Assembly: GCA_029448655.1 (NCBI GenBank)
Contig: JACCLO010000001.1
Span: 868,001 to 932,000 of the forward strand
Source of the DNA: Wolfiporia cocos
Lineage: Eukaryota > Basidiomycota > Agaricomycetes > Polyporales > Phaeolaceae
DNA length: 64,000 bases
Reading direction: 5' to 3'
The notes beneath the pieces are model-generated. The model saw only the letters and a list, made by a program, of their open reading frames with translations. It made no database searches and had not been told where the DNA came from. The translations under genes were made by a program, and so were the position numbers. Positions 36,580 through 47,263 of this stretch are shown one piece after another. How positions within the stretch are numbered: the first letter of the stretch is position 1; the number at the start of each line of letters is the position of its first letter.

Positions 36580-36868
36580 AACAGGTACCATTGACCAATT
36601 AAAATATATATAACGCAAGTTTTACACACAATTTTCGCAAATCATCAAGGCAACTAACTGCTCCAACAAGCATACAGAAATCAATGATAGTGGTAGCTTG
36701 TTTTACCATGCTTGACCTGGAGCAACTCACCATGGGAAAGCTGAATACACTGGAATCACAGGTCTTTAGAGGCAGATTCATTTGTATTTGTGTTATGGAA
36801 GATGTTAAACTGCGAAAATGAAGTTTACAAATACTCTATATATTGCTTAAAATGGGGCCAACACTAGT

Positions 36869-36955
36869 TGCACTGTAGCTCAGTTGGCTAATTACGCTGC
36901 GATGCTGTTATTCTCATCTGCGCTAAGGTCCTTGGTTCGAATCCGGGATGTACCA
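36869..36955 (+). pseudogene. tRNA-like sequence, right arm
   Basis: TAGCTCAGTTGG (A box, 36876-36887) and GGTTCGAATCC (B box, 36934-36944) have normal spacing for a tRNA with a long or intron-bearing anticodon region, ending in ATGTACCA. The T-stem pairs with wobbles, but the 5' acceptor strand matches the 3' strand at only about three or four positions. It is probably a degenerate tRNA or pol III promoter unit. Confidence 0.5.
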
Positions 36956-37849
36956 TTTTATTGTCACACTAGATTAATCTGCCACAGTTAGCAGATTAAT
37001 CTGCGTGCAAACCTAGCTCGCAACTGCGATTTCTTAAGCGAAGGGCAGTTGGCAGATTAAGATAATTGACTGAAGTCCCTCAAAGAGGACAGATCTATTA
37101 TTTGCAGGATTAACAAGGACAGGAATATCAATTGCAGGATCAACACAGATGGAGATATCAATAACCGGAACGCATCCATGCGCAGATCCAGAGTGGCATC
37201 TGGGCATGACGCGGCTCTCATCCGATTTAGTAAGTCCCTTACTTGATCGGGCAACACCTTTCATCATACTTCGTAGTCTGTCATATTTTCAGTCGGCTCT
37301 TGAATCTTGTCACTAGTACCATAAAGGCTAGCTCTTGTCACTGTCGATGCGCTCAAACCTCTCCTCAATCTGTTGCCCTCTCGTCGCTCGACTACCTAGG
37401 TGCAGTCTGTCACCTGCATGTATCCAAGTTGATGCATCCGCCACTCTCTCCCTGGTCTCAGCTCGTTCTCCTTCACCTCTCGCCACCATGCATTGTGGTC
37501 GTTACCTGTGACCCTGCATGCTCGCTGCACACAGAGTACGTCTTTCTTTTCTCCCTCTGCATACCTTACTAAACCCCTACTGCCATAACCTTATGGGAAT
37601 GCTTGCCATGACAGGCACAAAACGCTGGACAGCACCTGCTGCTCCATTCCCTTGGGTACTCATTGCCCTCACTCCCGGATATCTGGTGGGTTGACTCATA
37701 CTCTCCCCCTCCTTGTGCGCATATATGTGCTTTTTTGCTCAGCAACATCAATTCTTAAATGTGCCATAAGCCCCTCATGATCGTCGTAACCAGTCATGAC
37801 CTCCTTGACAGATATTGATGTCATGCGTACTGCCTACATATCTCCCACC

Positions 37850-38558
37850 TGTTACGGGTCGAATACCCGTTTGTATATTCGGGTCGCGAATATAGATCGT
37901 TCTTCTGCACGTAGGCACGTCGCCGTATGCAAGGCAAATACTCGTTAGATGCCTTCGGGTCCTAAGTGAAGTCCTTAGGAGATCGGTTAATATCCAATAC
38001 GCGTTAGAGGATATAATTGGTTCAAGTGCGAGTCGAATAGAATATAAGACTCGCCTAAGTCCGAGAAGTCAATGTGCACTTCGAGGACTTAGTCGTTCGG
38101 TTGCTCGAGCGAGAAATACTGAGCGTAGTTTCCTACGTTTGAGAACGAGTATAAGACTTCTTGTTTGTACAACAAGGTCGAGCTGAAGAGCTTCGACAGT
38201 AAGTACATGGGTTTTATATACTACGTTAAGTTTCAGGGGTCAAGTCTGTCCCAGATGTCACCGATACTATCTACGCTATAGTACCAAACGTTTGATAAGT
38301 ATGTAGTGATATATCCGAGACGATAGATAGGAATGATGGCGGTTGAATGCCATCTATCAGCAAGTAAACGATGAACATGAAACGATGGCAGAGTTGGATC
38401 TGCCAAAGATGAAACATGCCCTATTGACTAGTACAACTGGGGATGCGCCCAGTAGAGTCACGAGTAGCCAGGGGAGTTGGTTGTGCAACAAGTCCCTGTA
38501 TCGTATTCGCCCAATGGTGAGTTCTGTCGATATTCGAAAAATCAAAACAACCGTAACA
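37850..38558 (-). repeat. 3' LTR of element 1
   Basis: 709 bp, beginning TGTTACGGGTCGAATACC and ending ACCGTAACA on the plus strand. It shares the inverted ends TGTTACGG/CCGTAACA and is about 99.4% identical to 47264-47972. Confidence 0.93.
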
Positions 38559-38612
38559 TCAGCCCCTCCCTAGGCATTCGTTGGCCTCGACGGATCCTTC
38601 AAGTTCCCCTCC

Positions 38613-39677
38613 TCAGAGTGCCTCGGCATCCTGCTCGTTGTAGATGTCGCCATTCCCGCTGAGGGACGGGGTCGTAGGAGTTCGCCATACGAAGTGTTGG
38701 TGGCACTCATTCTGTCGATGACCTGGTTGATTGAGCCCACAAGCTCGGCAAATATAGTTGGGACAGTCGAGGATCCAGTGGTTAGCGGAACCACATTGTC
38801 GGCATGGCTGCTCGGGTGAGGGCCTCGCTGGTACCCGTAGGGAAGGGATATCGCGGAGGTATTCGTTATGCTGGTACCTCCAGTGGTGTGCGGCTCGGTG
38901 AAGGTTTCGTGCGGCCCATGTTGGTAGGGAGGCGGTGTCTCGTTCGTGCTCCCTCGCACCTCGCTCAAACTCCTCGCGGGTAATACTCTGCACCGAAGGA
39001 GATCGTCGAATAGGCGGCGTGCTATTCGCTCTTCGCTGTCGCGCTGGGGTAGCCCTAGGGCTTGTTGGGCGTGCAGGTGGTTCACGTCTCCCGTTGCCTC
39101 CCATACCAGGAATACGCGGCGTCGAGTCTCTAGCTCCTGTTCGTCGGGCTCTCTGAGTCTCGGTAGGCAACGGAAATAATACTCGATCGCGTTCCATAAA
39201 ATCAAACGGCCTTGCAACTCGGCGTCGTTCGTCGGTGGTGAAAAAGCGGGCGGGTCGTGGTACATATTTGGGTCGATTGGGAGTAGTGTGCTCGCGATCC
39301 TTGAAGTCGTTGAGCGCGTGTTGTAGTCGGGCCGTTGTGGTGGCGGCCAGTCGGTCAATAAGTCTGTCGGTGAGTAGCTCGAGTCCCTCTCTCTGCGCTC
39401 TGATCTGCCCCTCCATTCTGACGAGGTCCTCAGTGATGTTCTGGTACAAGCTGTAGATATGGGTGAGGTCCTGCGCGATGTCGAAGAGGGCCGTCCAGCC
39501 ATCGGCTCGGCCAGCAAAGGGTCCCTCGGCCCTGTACCAGAGGAGGGCATGTCTGATCTGCAGATGTTGGGGGGAGTACCTCCTCGGCGGCGTACCTCTC
39601 GGTCGTCCTTCTCTGTGACCCGCATCGTTGCGAGGGGGCGAAGCGCGGCGAGGGAGCTGGTGGCGAGTCGTCGACAT
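38613..39677 (-). CDS. Extra downstream ORF (ORF3) of element 1 with zinc knuckles, 354 aa
   Basis: This is a third open frame after Pol, on the same strand but in a different frame, overlapping the Pol C-terminal extension. It starts MSTTRHQLPRR. The N-terminal half is predicted helical (DLTHIYSLYQNITEDLVRME, REGLELLTDRLIDRLAATTT), the middle is a Pro/Arg/Thr-rich linker, and the C-terminus has a CCHC knuckle (CRQCGSANHWILDC) plus a second Cys/His group (CRACGLNQPGHRQNEC). This layout resembles a Gag-like nucleic-acid-binding protein in an env-like position. The corresponding ORF in element 2 is intact too. No known domain beyond the knuckles is recognised. Confidence 0.6.
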   Translation of the reverse strand: MSTTRHQLPRRASPPRNDAGHREGRPRGTPPRRYSPQHLQIRHALLWYRAEGPFAGRADGWTALFDIAQDLTHIYSLYQNITEDLVRMEGQIRAQREGLELLTDRLIDRLAATTTARLQHALNDFKDREHTTPNRPKYVPRPARFFTTDERRRVARPFDFMERDRVLFPLPTETQRARRTGARDSTPRIPGMGGNGRREPPARPTSPRATPARQRRANSTPPIRRSPSVQSITREEFERGAREHERDTASLPTWAARNLHRAAHHWRYQHNEYLRDIPSLRVPARPSPEQPCRQCGSANHWILDCPNYICRACGLNQPGHRQNECHQHFVWRTPTTPSLSGNGDIYNEQDAEAL

Positions 39678-39877
39678 ACTATCACTGTTCGACTTTCAAG
39701 TGTTGGGGTTGTTCTGACTCGCATTCGGTGGTAGCTTTTTATCAGCTCTTTGGAGTGCTCCAAGTTTGCTTCATCTTCCCATGAATTGTCGGCCGTGGCA
39801 TAGCCTTTCCACTTGACGAAGTATTGATGCTTCTTTCCTCGCCATCTGTCAGCCAAGATAGCTTCGACTTCGTATTC

Positions 39878-40585
39878 TGTTACGGGTCGAATACCCGTTC
39901 GTATATTCGAGTCGCAAATATAGATCGTTCTTCTGCACGTAGGCACGTTGCCGTATGCAAGGCAAATACTCGTTAGATGCCTTCGGGTCCTAGGTGAAGT
40001 CCTTAGGAGATCGGTTAATATCCAATACGCGTTAGAGGATATAATCTGTTCAAGTGCGAGTCGAATAGAATATAAGACTCGCCTAAGTCCGAGAAGTCAG
40101 TGTGCACTTCGAGGACTTAGTCGTTCGATTGCTCAAGGGAGAAATACTGAGCGTAGTTTCCTACGTTTGAGAACGAGTATAAGACTTCTTGTTTATACAA
40201 CAAGGTCGAGCTAAAGAGCCTCGACAGTAAATACATGAGTTTATATACTTCGTTAGGTTTTAGGGGTCAAGCCTGTCCCAGATGTCACCGATACTATCTA
40301 CGCTATAGTGTCAAACGTTTGATAGGTATGTAGTGATATATCCGAGACGATGGATAGGAATGATGGCGGTTGAACGCCATCTATCAGCTAATAAACGATG
40401 AACGTGAAACGACAGCAGAGTTGGATCTGCCAAAGATGAAATGAGCCTTTTAGACTAGTACAACTGGGGATGCGCCCAGTAGAATCACGGGTAGCCAGGG
40501 GGGTTGGTTGCGCAACAAGTCCCTGTATCGTATTCGCCCTATGGTGAGTTCTGTCGATATTCGAAAAATCAAAATAACCGTAACA
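39878..40585 (-). repeat. Solo LTR nested in element 1 (same family), TSD TATTC
   Basis: A 708-bp LTR of the same family with TGTTACGG...CCGTAACA ends, flanked by TATTC on both sides (39873-39877 and 40586-40590). It splits the Pol chromodomain coding region. Its sequence variants resemble the LTRs of element 2 more than those of element 1, so it came from a different subfamily copy and then lost its interior by LTR-LTR recombination. Confidence 0.92.
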
Positions 40586-41168
40586 TATTCCTCTTGTCCC
40601 TTGATGATGTCAGGTGGCGGCCATAGGTAATTGGGTCCATGCACCCTTGTTTCTTTGAATGGTTTTAGTAAGGCGGCGTGGAATACCGGATGAATTTTCC
40701 AGTTCGTCGGTAACTGCAGCCGGTACGTCGTGGGTCCCATCTTTTCTGTGATGGTGAAGGGTCCTTCTCTTTTTGGTGCCAGTTTGTTTGATTCATAGGG
40801 AATCGTTAGGTTCTTGGCGTCGAGCCAGACTTTGTCCCCTTTCTCAAGCCTTGGCAGTTCCCTAAGGAACCGCCCTGCCATTCTTTTCTGGGCTAATTCA
40901 TGTGCTATGAATGCCATCTTTCGCGCCTCCTTGATTTTCTTGATCCTGTCAACTGCTGCCGGGACGTTTCCTACTCTGTCGTAGTCTGGAAATCCTCTTG
41001 GGGTGTATCCCAAGATTATTTCGAGTGGCGCAGGTCGATTTTCAGTTCGCCTTGTGTTATGTGCAAATTCGACGTCAGGTAGTCGTTGTACCCACTGGAA
41101 AGGGTCGTTCATGCAATAGATGCGAAGGTATACTTCGATCTGTTGATTCATTCTTTCTGTCTGTCCGT

Positions 41169-42144
41169 TGTGGAGGGGTAACGTGTTTCTATACTCAAAT
41201 CCGTATAAGTCACAAGATCACCATTCGAACGACGATTACAAGATAGCAAGCTCAAGTTCTCTACACTCAAACTCGCAGAAGTTTCATGAATCAAGCACGT
41301 ACCAGAAACTTCATCAAGCGTACAGCATTAGTATGCGATTATACTCTTCGATCATGCGTACAGGTCATCGTCCTGCGTGTATATTTTATTTCTGGCATTT
41401 TCGGTTATTTTTCTTACTGTACTAAAACCTCTCCACCGACTCTAGCAGCGCGCGAGACATGTCCCGAGGGAGCGGTACGCGAACGCGAAGTAGGATCCGC
41501 GACGTTCCAGACCGACGTTCCCGCGCTCGAGGGCGGCGAGATGCGCACGTAAATAGGGCGCGGTCTTGACATCGTTGACGGAGTCCGAGCCATCGCGCGT
41601 TTCGTACGCCAATCCTGACGGTGTGTCGGACGTGTCTGTGCCGACGACGCGGCCCCCATCCATTTTTCTCCACTACTTCACATAGATTCATAGCTACAAG
41701 ACTTTTATGGTAGTCGTTTTTCCTTATCGAGTTACATGATCATTCGCTTCTCTCGATCGCGTATCACTACTTTTTCTTCTGTCGTATTTCAGTCGGCACT
41801 CAAAATTGCGTCGTCTGTAACATAAAAAAGCGGCCATGCCCAGGGTGCAATCTATCTCCCTCTCCTCGCATTTTCTGTGTGACGCTATCCTTTGAGTCTT
41901 AGCGAGGCGACGCCGAGCTCAACCGCAGCCGATCGAGTCTTCGCGGCGAAGAGATCATCAGTGAGTCTTATAGTTTTTAGTTGCGCGATCGTGCGTTAGT
42001 ATTTGTCATCGCGCGCACGTTATATTGCGGCCTATCGTATATTTTGTTGTGGGTTTTTCTCGCATTCCCACACATACATTCCGGTCTCTCGCGCTACGTA
42101 TCGGCGACCCGCTATTCGCTGCATCTCCGCACTGCCCTACCACA
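41169..42144. mobile_element. 976-bp solo LTR-like insertion in the element 1 integrase, TSD CCGT
   Basis: Alignment with element 2 shows a foreign block starting TGTGGAGGGG and ending CCCTACCACA (short inverted ends, TG...CA), flanked by CCGT at 41165-41168 and 42145-42148. No ORF in it resembles a transposon protein. The ends and size suit a solo LTR of an unrelated retrotransposon family. No second copy is visible in the window. Confidence 0.75.
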
Positions 42145-45100
42145 CCGTCGGTCTGTGGATGGTACGCCGTACTCATTGCTGATTCCGTTCCCTGCAACTT
42201 GCATAATTCCTTGAAAAGCTTTGATGCAAACTGTGGTCCTCTGTCTGAAATGATCTTTCGGGGAATGCCATATAGCGAGTAGATTTTTCGGTGAAATATC
42301 TCTGCCGCTCCTTCGCTAGTGATCGTTTTGTCGCACGGGGTGAGAGAGATTGCCTTGGATAGGCCATGGTCGACGATCACCATCATTGAGTCATATTTTC
42401 CCACTCTTGGCAGGTCGGTGACAAAGTCGACCGAACATTGTGAGAAGGGGAGAGCGTCCTCCCATGTCGGTATCGGTTGTAGTGGGGGTTTGATCGGATT
42501 TCATCAGGTTTCATCTGTTGACAGATCGCACAGCCCCGGACATATTCTGCTATCATTGTTCTCATGTCAGGCCACCAGAAGTGAGTCGTGACCTGTACCA
42601 TCGTCCCCCAGATTCCAGGGTGTCCGGCTGGGATCGAGTCATGGTATTTTGATATGACGTCCCGTCGAAGGCCCTCATCTTTTGGCACGTACATCCTGCC
42701 CTTGTAGAGCAATATTCCATCCGTCAGCTGCCAATCATCTGCGGCGGTTTTCGTGGGGAATTTGTCTGTGCCGTTTAGAGCGCGGATCGCCTGTTCCGCA
42801 GATTCATCTCGATCGTTGGCGCTTTTGATTCGATCGATGATCGGGATCTGGATCGCATGGACTACGAGCTCGTCTGGAATCATGGTTATTCCCTCGTTGT
42901 CTTCGTCGCTTTCGTCAAGGTGGTACAACCTGGAGAGTGTGTCGGCCATGACTAGTTTCCTTCCGGGGACATGTTGTAACTTCAAGTCGAATTGCAAGAG
43001 GAATAGATGCCATCTCGCTTGTCGCCGATTTAGGCGCTGTGCGCTTCTCCAGTACGTCAGGTTCTGGTGATCACTTCGGATCAAGATCCGATGCGGTGCT
43101 CCTTCTAACAGGTGCCGCCATTCTTCTAAGGCTCGGACTATTCCGAGTAGTTCGCGATCATAGATTTCATAGTTCCGTTCTGTAGATGTCAGGGATTGTG
43201 AGAGATATCCCACCGGCCGTTCGCGCCCTGTTTCATCTATCTGTTTCAGTACTGCTCCTGTGGCGAACTGAGATGCGTCTGTTTCGAGGATGAACGGTTT
43301 CTCCTTGTCTGGTGTTCCTAGTGCGGGCGCCGTCGTGAATGCTTTCTTCATGAATTCGAATGCTTTCTGTTCTTTCTCCATCCATTGGAACCCTATCCCT
43401 GTGACCGTTTTTGTGAGGTCTACCAAGGGTCGGGCGTGCGTAGAGTAGTGATCGATAAATTTCCGATAGAAGTTCGCAAATCCTAGGAAGGATCTGACTT
43501 CTTTGAGATTTCGGGGAGTCGGCCACTCCTTAATCCCATTGAGTTTCGCTGGGTCCATCTGGATACTTCCTGGGGTGATGACTAGTCCCAGAAATTTGAC
43601 TCTGTCGACGCCGAAGGCGCATTTTTCGGGTTTCACAAAGAGGTGATTATCCACCAGTCTCTGGAGGATTTGCCGTTCTCGTTCTTTGTGCGTTTTCTCA
43701 TTTGCGGAGAAAATGAGGATGTCGTCCATGTAGACGAGCACCCATCCTTCGAGGATTTCCTCTTTCAAGATTTCATTCATCATTGCTTGAAAAGTTCCTG
43801 GTGCGTTGCATAATCCGAAAAACATAATCGTGGGTTCATATAACCCTCGATTTGTTTTGAAGGCTGCCTTCCATTTGTCTCCTGCTTTGATTCGGACGTT
43901 GTTGTACCCCGCTCGAAGGTCCATTTTTGTAAAGATCTTTGCTCCCTTTAGCTTCTCCAGGAGCTCTGAGATAAGTGGCAAGGGGTAAACGTTCTTTATC
44001 GTCCCTTCGTTCAGATACCGATAATCCTGACAGGGCCGTAGGCCGTTATCCTTCTTTGGGACGAAAAAGAAGGGTGACGCCATCGGAGATTTTGAAGGAA
44101 CTATGAATCCCTTGGCCAGGTTTTCTTTTAAGAATTCGTCCAGTGCCTGTTGTTCTTTCGGTGACAGTGCATAGACTTTGCAGTCTCTTGGCATGAAGTC
44201 GGGTTTTAATTCGATCGCGTGGTCCCATGGTCTCGACGGGAGAAACGCTGCTGCAGATTCCTTACTAAATACCTTAGCGAAATCCAGCAGGTGCTTCGGG
44301 ACCATCTCTTCGATCGTCCTTTCTGGTTTGGGGGTTTTCTGCGCAAATTCCTGGGATTTCGTTAATGCTTTTCTGACAGCATTAATGATCTGTATCTTTG
44401 TTCGGAATCTCCTCTTTGTTTCCCCTTTTCTCCCTATAATTCTAGGGTTATCTTTTACGAATCGTCGGATTGCTTCGTATTCGTCAGGGGTGTATAATCG
44501 CTGAGCTGTTTCTTCTGGTTGGTCTGTTGACCCGAACCCTTTCTCCCCTCGTTCTGTTTCATCTAGGTCTTTGACTTCTATGATGTCGGGGGTGAGGTGT
44601 CGTTCGAATATTATCTGGGCTATTCGCATGCCCGGGATAATTCTGTGTGTTTTGTCTGAATAGTTGAAGACGATGGCCCCTACATCTCCTCGGTAGTCCG
44701 AGTCTATGACTCCGGCCTGCACTACCAGCCCATGTCTGAGGGTGTTGCCTGATCGTCCGGCCAACCTTCCGTATGATCCTTTTGGGATCTTCATTTTAAC
44801 TCCTGTAGAGATCAACCTCCATCCTCCTGCAGGGATCTCGGTCTCTTCTGCGGCATAAAGGTCATAACCTGCTGCTTCTTGAGTTCCCCTTGTTGGAATT
44901 TTTCCTTCTGGGGAAACTACCATCTCTACTGTATCCATACGGATTGTGGCTTCCTGTTTTCTTTCTTCTGCTCCTAGTACTGATTGTACGTCAATCGTCT
45001 GGTCCTTCCAGTTGATCGTAGGGTTTTCGTCTTTCAGCCATCCATACCCTAGGATCATGTTTTCTGTGCCAATTGTTCCTACCAGGAATCGGACTTTTCG

Positions 45101-45405
45101 TGTCTTCTGGGTTTTTGGATATCGTAGGAGTATGGTGGCTTCTCGATCTATTCGCCCATCTTTATTTTCTGTTCCGTCAACATTTTTGACGATGATCAGG
45201 TTCTTCAAGGGTTGCGTGGGTACTTTGTACTTCTCTACCACTCTGCTGTGGATCAGGTTTGACATTGCTCCTGAGTCGATTAATGCATTGCATTTCACGG
45301 GTTTTGCCAGCGTCATAATTACCGGGATGAAGAGGGATCGATTCTTCTCGAACGAGGTAATTACATGTGCTGCCTTCTCAGAGGGTAAGACCGTGGGCTT
45401 CCCTC

Positions 45406-47217
45406 CTAGGCAAAATCCTGTTCTTCTACGAGCTGCGCTAGAAGCTCGGGGTTCTTGGCTTTCAGGGCCCTAATCGCTGTGACTGCTCTGTTAGCGGTGA
45501 TGTATTCAGTCTCCTCTTCTGAGACTTCTTCGATGCGAGCTTCCTGCTCGGCTTCTTCTTCTTCTGTCTTTCGAGTGGTCCGCCTAGGGCGGGCTGTCTT
45601 TCTTGGTTTTTTTGGGCAGTCTCGCGACATATGCCCTGGCTGATGGCAAGTGAAACACTTGCCCTTCTTGATATGATCGTCCCTTTCCTGGGTGGTCATT
45701 CGATCTATATCCATGGCGTTCGGATCTTTCGATGCCGTGGGTTGCGGCGCACTAGCGCGTCCGTTATTCTGGTTCGGGGCTTGCCAAGCCTTTTTCTTGA
45801 CAAATGGTTTATCGTGTTTCAAGAATATCTTGTACGTGTTTTCGTAGTACGAGGCAGCAGATTGCCATTCGTCGATGGTCGCAGGTAGCGGCCGAACACC
45901 GATGATATATCGGGTCGTATGTTCGGGTAACCCTTTTTCGAATAGGGTTATAAGCAGCACGTTTCCGTCCACGCTGTATCGATCGTACTGGGCCTTCCCG
46001 GCCAAGTTATTGAATTCGGTGATGTAGTCATCGATGTCTTTTCTGTCCTGGGTTACGTCCAGGATTTTCTTCCGCGCCTTCTGTACTTCTTCGATGGCTC
46101 CGAAGGCTTTTTGGAAGTCTGCGTCAAACTGTGCAAGACTAGGCGGGAAGAATCGTTTCGTCTGGGGGTTCGTATAAACCCGATGATAGTTCTGTTTCCA
46201 TTGGCCCATTTTCCCCTTGTTCGAAATATAAGAGAGGATAAAGATCACTCTCTGAACGTCGTTCTGGAATGACGTTTCGTACATCGTAAACCAGGAATTG
46301 CACTGGTTTATGAAGTTCTGCATGTCGGATCGTTCCCCATTGAATACGTCCGGGGGATTGATCTTTATCATTGGGGGTCGGTAATACGGGTTCGGCGCCG
46401 GAGGTTGAGGCTGCGGCGCATTCGGTGGTGGAGATCCTCCTGGGGGTCCTCCTCCTCCCGGGTATCCTCCACCTGGGTTTCCTGGGTTTCCTCCGGGGTT
46501 CCCTGGGTTTCCTCCTCCGAGTCCTCCAGGAGGGGGGGCATTCCCTCCTCTGAGTCCGAAGTTTCCTCCCAATCCTCCTCCGCTTGTATCTGCGGAGGTT
46601 CGTCCAAATAGGCCTGAAGGCCATGTTCCTGGGTTTGTTGTTCCCATTCCTCCGCTTGGGCTAGTCCAAGACGGATTTCCTCCGCTACCCATTCCGGGTG
46701 CGTTCTGTGGGGGGCTTCCAAAGAGGTTTGCTCCTCCAGCCATAGACCCAATCCCACTCTGCGCAAAAGCAGATATAAATCCTGGAGGGTCCTGTCCTCC
46801 GGTCTGGCTGTTATCTGTTCCTGTAAAGTTTCCAGGATTTCTCCCATCATCTCCGATGCGCTCAATTCCTGCCATTCCTGTGGCGCCCGAAGGCTGATTC
46901 GTATTTCCATCGGCATCGGAGGTTCTGTTGATGGTTTCGGTTTCGTTTTCGGTCAACGTCGTGGTTGACATCGGAGGGATCTCTCCGAATCGTTCGAACG
47001 CTTCACGCGTTATTTCCCAAGCAGTCGTTCCTGCGGAGGGGTATACTTGTACCCACTTCGATGCCCTATCTTCTCTGGGGATGACAACAATTCCTCCGCG
47101 GTTATGGAAGGCTCCAATGGTGTCAGTCCACTCGTATCGGTTGAGTCTGTAGACTCCCTGAATGTCCTCGGGCAAGAGTTCAATCAGTCATGCTGGGAAT
47201 TCTGGTCCAAATATCAT
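45406..47217 (-). pseudogene. gag: Gag of element 1 (N-terminal stop)
   Basis: The frame is open from 47175 to 45406 (589 aa). It contains an N-terminal region, a Gly/Pro-rich stretch with many GGNPGNPGG-type repeats, a capsid-like helical part (FNGERSDMQNFINQCNSWF, YISNKGKMGQWKQNY, FGAIEEVQKARKKILDVTQD) and a zinc knuckle CFTCHQPGHMSRDC followed by a basic tract. Compared with element 2, codon CAA near the start is TGA here (P-A-stop-L-I-E-L), so the natural Met about 13 codons upstream of 47175 is cut off. Translation would need an internal start. Confidence 0.85.
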
Positions 47218-47251
47218 GTGCCCTTGCACCGTGATAGGTGAGGGGGTGATA

Positions 47252-47262
47252 AGCTCGACCTT
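47252..47262 (-). promoter_or_regulatory. Self-priming primer-binding site of element 1
   Basis: One base after the 5' LTR the element-sense sequence is AAGGTCGAGCT (11 nt). Its complement AGCTCGACCTT lies inside the LTR (47588-47598), about 37 nt after the first base of a TATATAAAA box, where transcription should begin. This is the Tf1/sushi self-priming arrangement. No tRNA 3' end match (TGG start) is seen. Confidence 0.65.
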
Positions 47263-47263
47263 C

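Larger units (their letters stand above)
36376..37072. mobile_element. 697-bp inverted-repeat (foldback/MITE-like) element with tRNA-like arms
   Basis: The left end CAGTCAATTATCTTAATCTG reappears reverse-complemented at the right end (…AAGATAATTGACTG, ending 37072). The inverted arms run about 210 bp each (36376-36585 and about 36865-37072) with only scattered mismatches. Each arm contains a tRNA-like sequence with A and B boxes. The 280-bp centre has no recognised gene. The element lies inside the minisatellite of the dispersed repeat, so a target duplication cannot be distinguished from repeat units. It is probably non-autonomous, moved by a transposase encoded elsewhere, or a product of tRNA-derived SINE inversion. 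Confidence 0.65.
36099..37796 (+). repeat. Dispersed repeat family, copy 1 (interrupted)
   Basis: This stretch aligns by eye with 62489-63592 over several blocks. These include the start (ATCGGCAAAA...), a GAGCAGATACTAT block, a 30-bp minisatellite, a CATCCGATTTAGTAAGTCCC block near 37218, and a CATGACAGGCACAAAACGCT block near 37607. Copy 1 is interrupted at 36376-37072 by an inverted-repeat element, and its right side abuts retrotransposon element 1 at 37850. No protein is recognised. It may be a non-autonomous transposon or a degraded element. Outer limits are approximate. Confidence 0.6.
38570..45416 (-). pseudogene. pol: Pol polyprotein of element 1, broken (protease-dUTPase-RT-RNase H-integrase-chromodomain)
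   Basis: The N-terminal part (ORF 45316-42383) is intact: retropepsin ALIDSGAMSNLIHS; dUTPase motifs (AAGYDLYAAE, GRLAGRSG, GVIDSDYRGD, GMRIAQIIFER, RGEKGFGST); RT with VYMDDILIFS; RNase H (ILETDASQFATGAV); and the integrase zinc region (HPGIWGT…CAICQQMKP). A one-base deletion at about 42502 relative to element 2 then shifts the frame. The integrase core is split by the 976-bp insertion 41169-42144. The rest (40586-41165) runs to KGQEEY, is interrupted by the solo LTR 39878-40585, and resumes as the chromodomain EVEAILADRWRGKKHQYFVK. The chromodomain frame stays open to 38570. It is non-functional as it stands. Pol is one frame back from Gag. Confidence 0.9.

Noticed and set aside
36869..36955. 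Functional tRNA gene
   Set aside because: A and B boxes are present but the acceptor stem does not pair and the anticodon loop is not canonical. Treated as tRNA-derived.
36099..37796. CRISPR-like array at the 30-bp repeats
   Set aside because: The repeats are directly adjacent without unique spacers, in a eukaryotic genome.
38570..39946. 458-codon minus ORF covering the 3' end of element 1 as a separate protein
   Set aside because: Its first part is LTR sequence read into the Pol chromodomain frame. The stretch after the chromodomain is closed by a stop in element 2, so it is not called as a gene.
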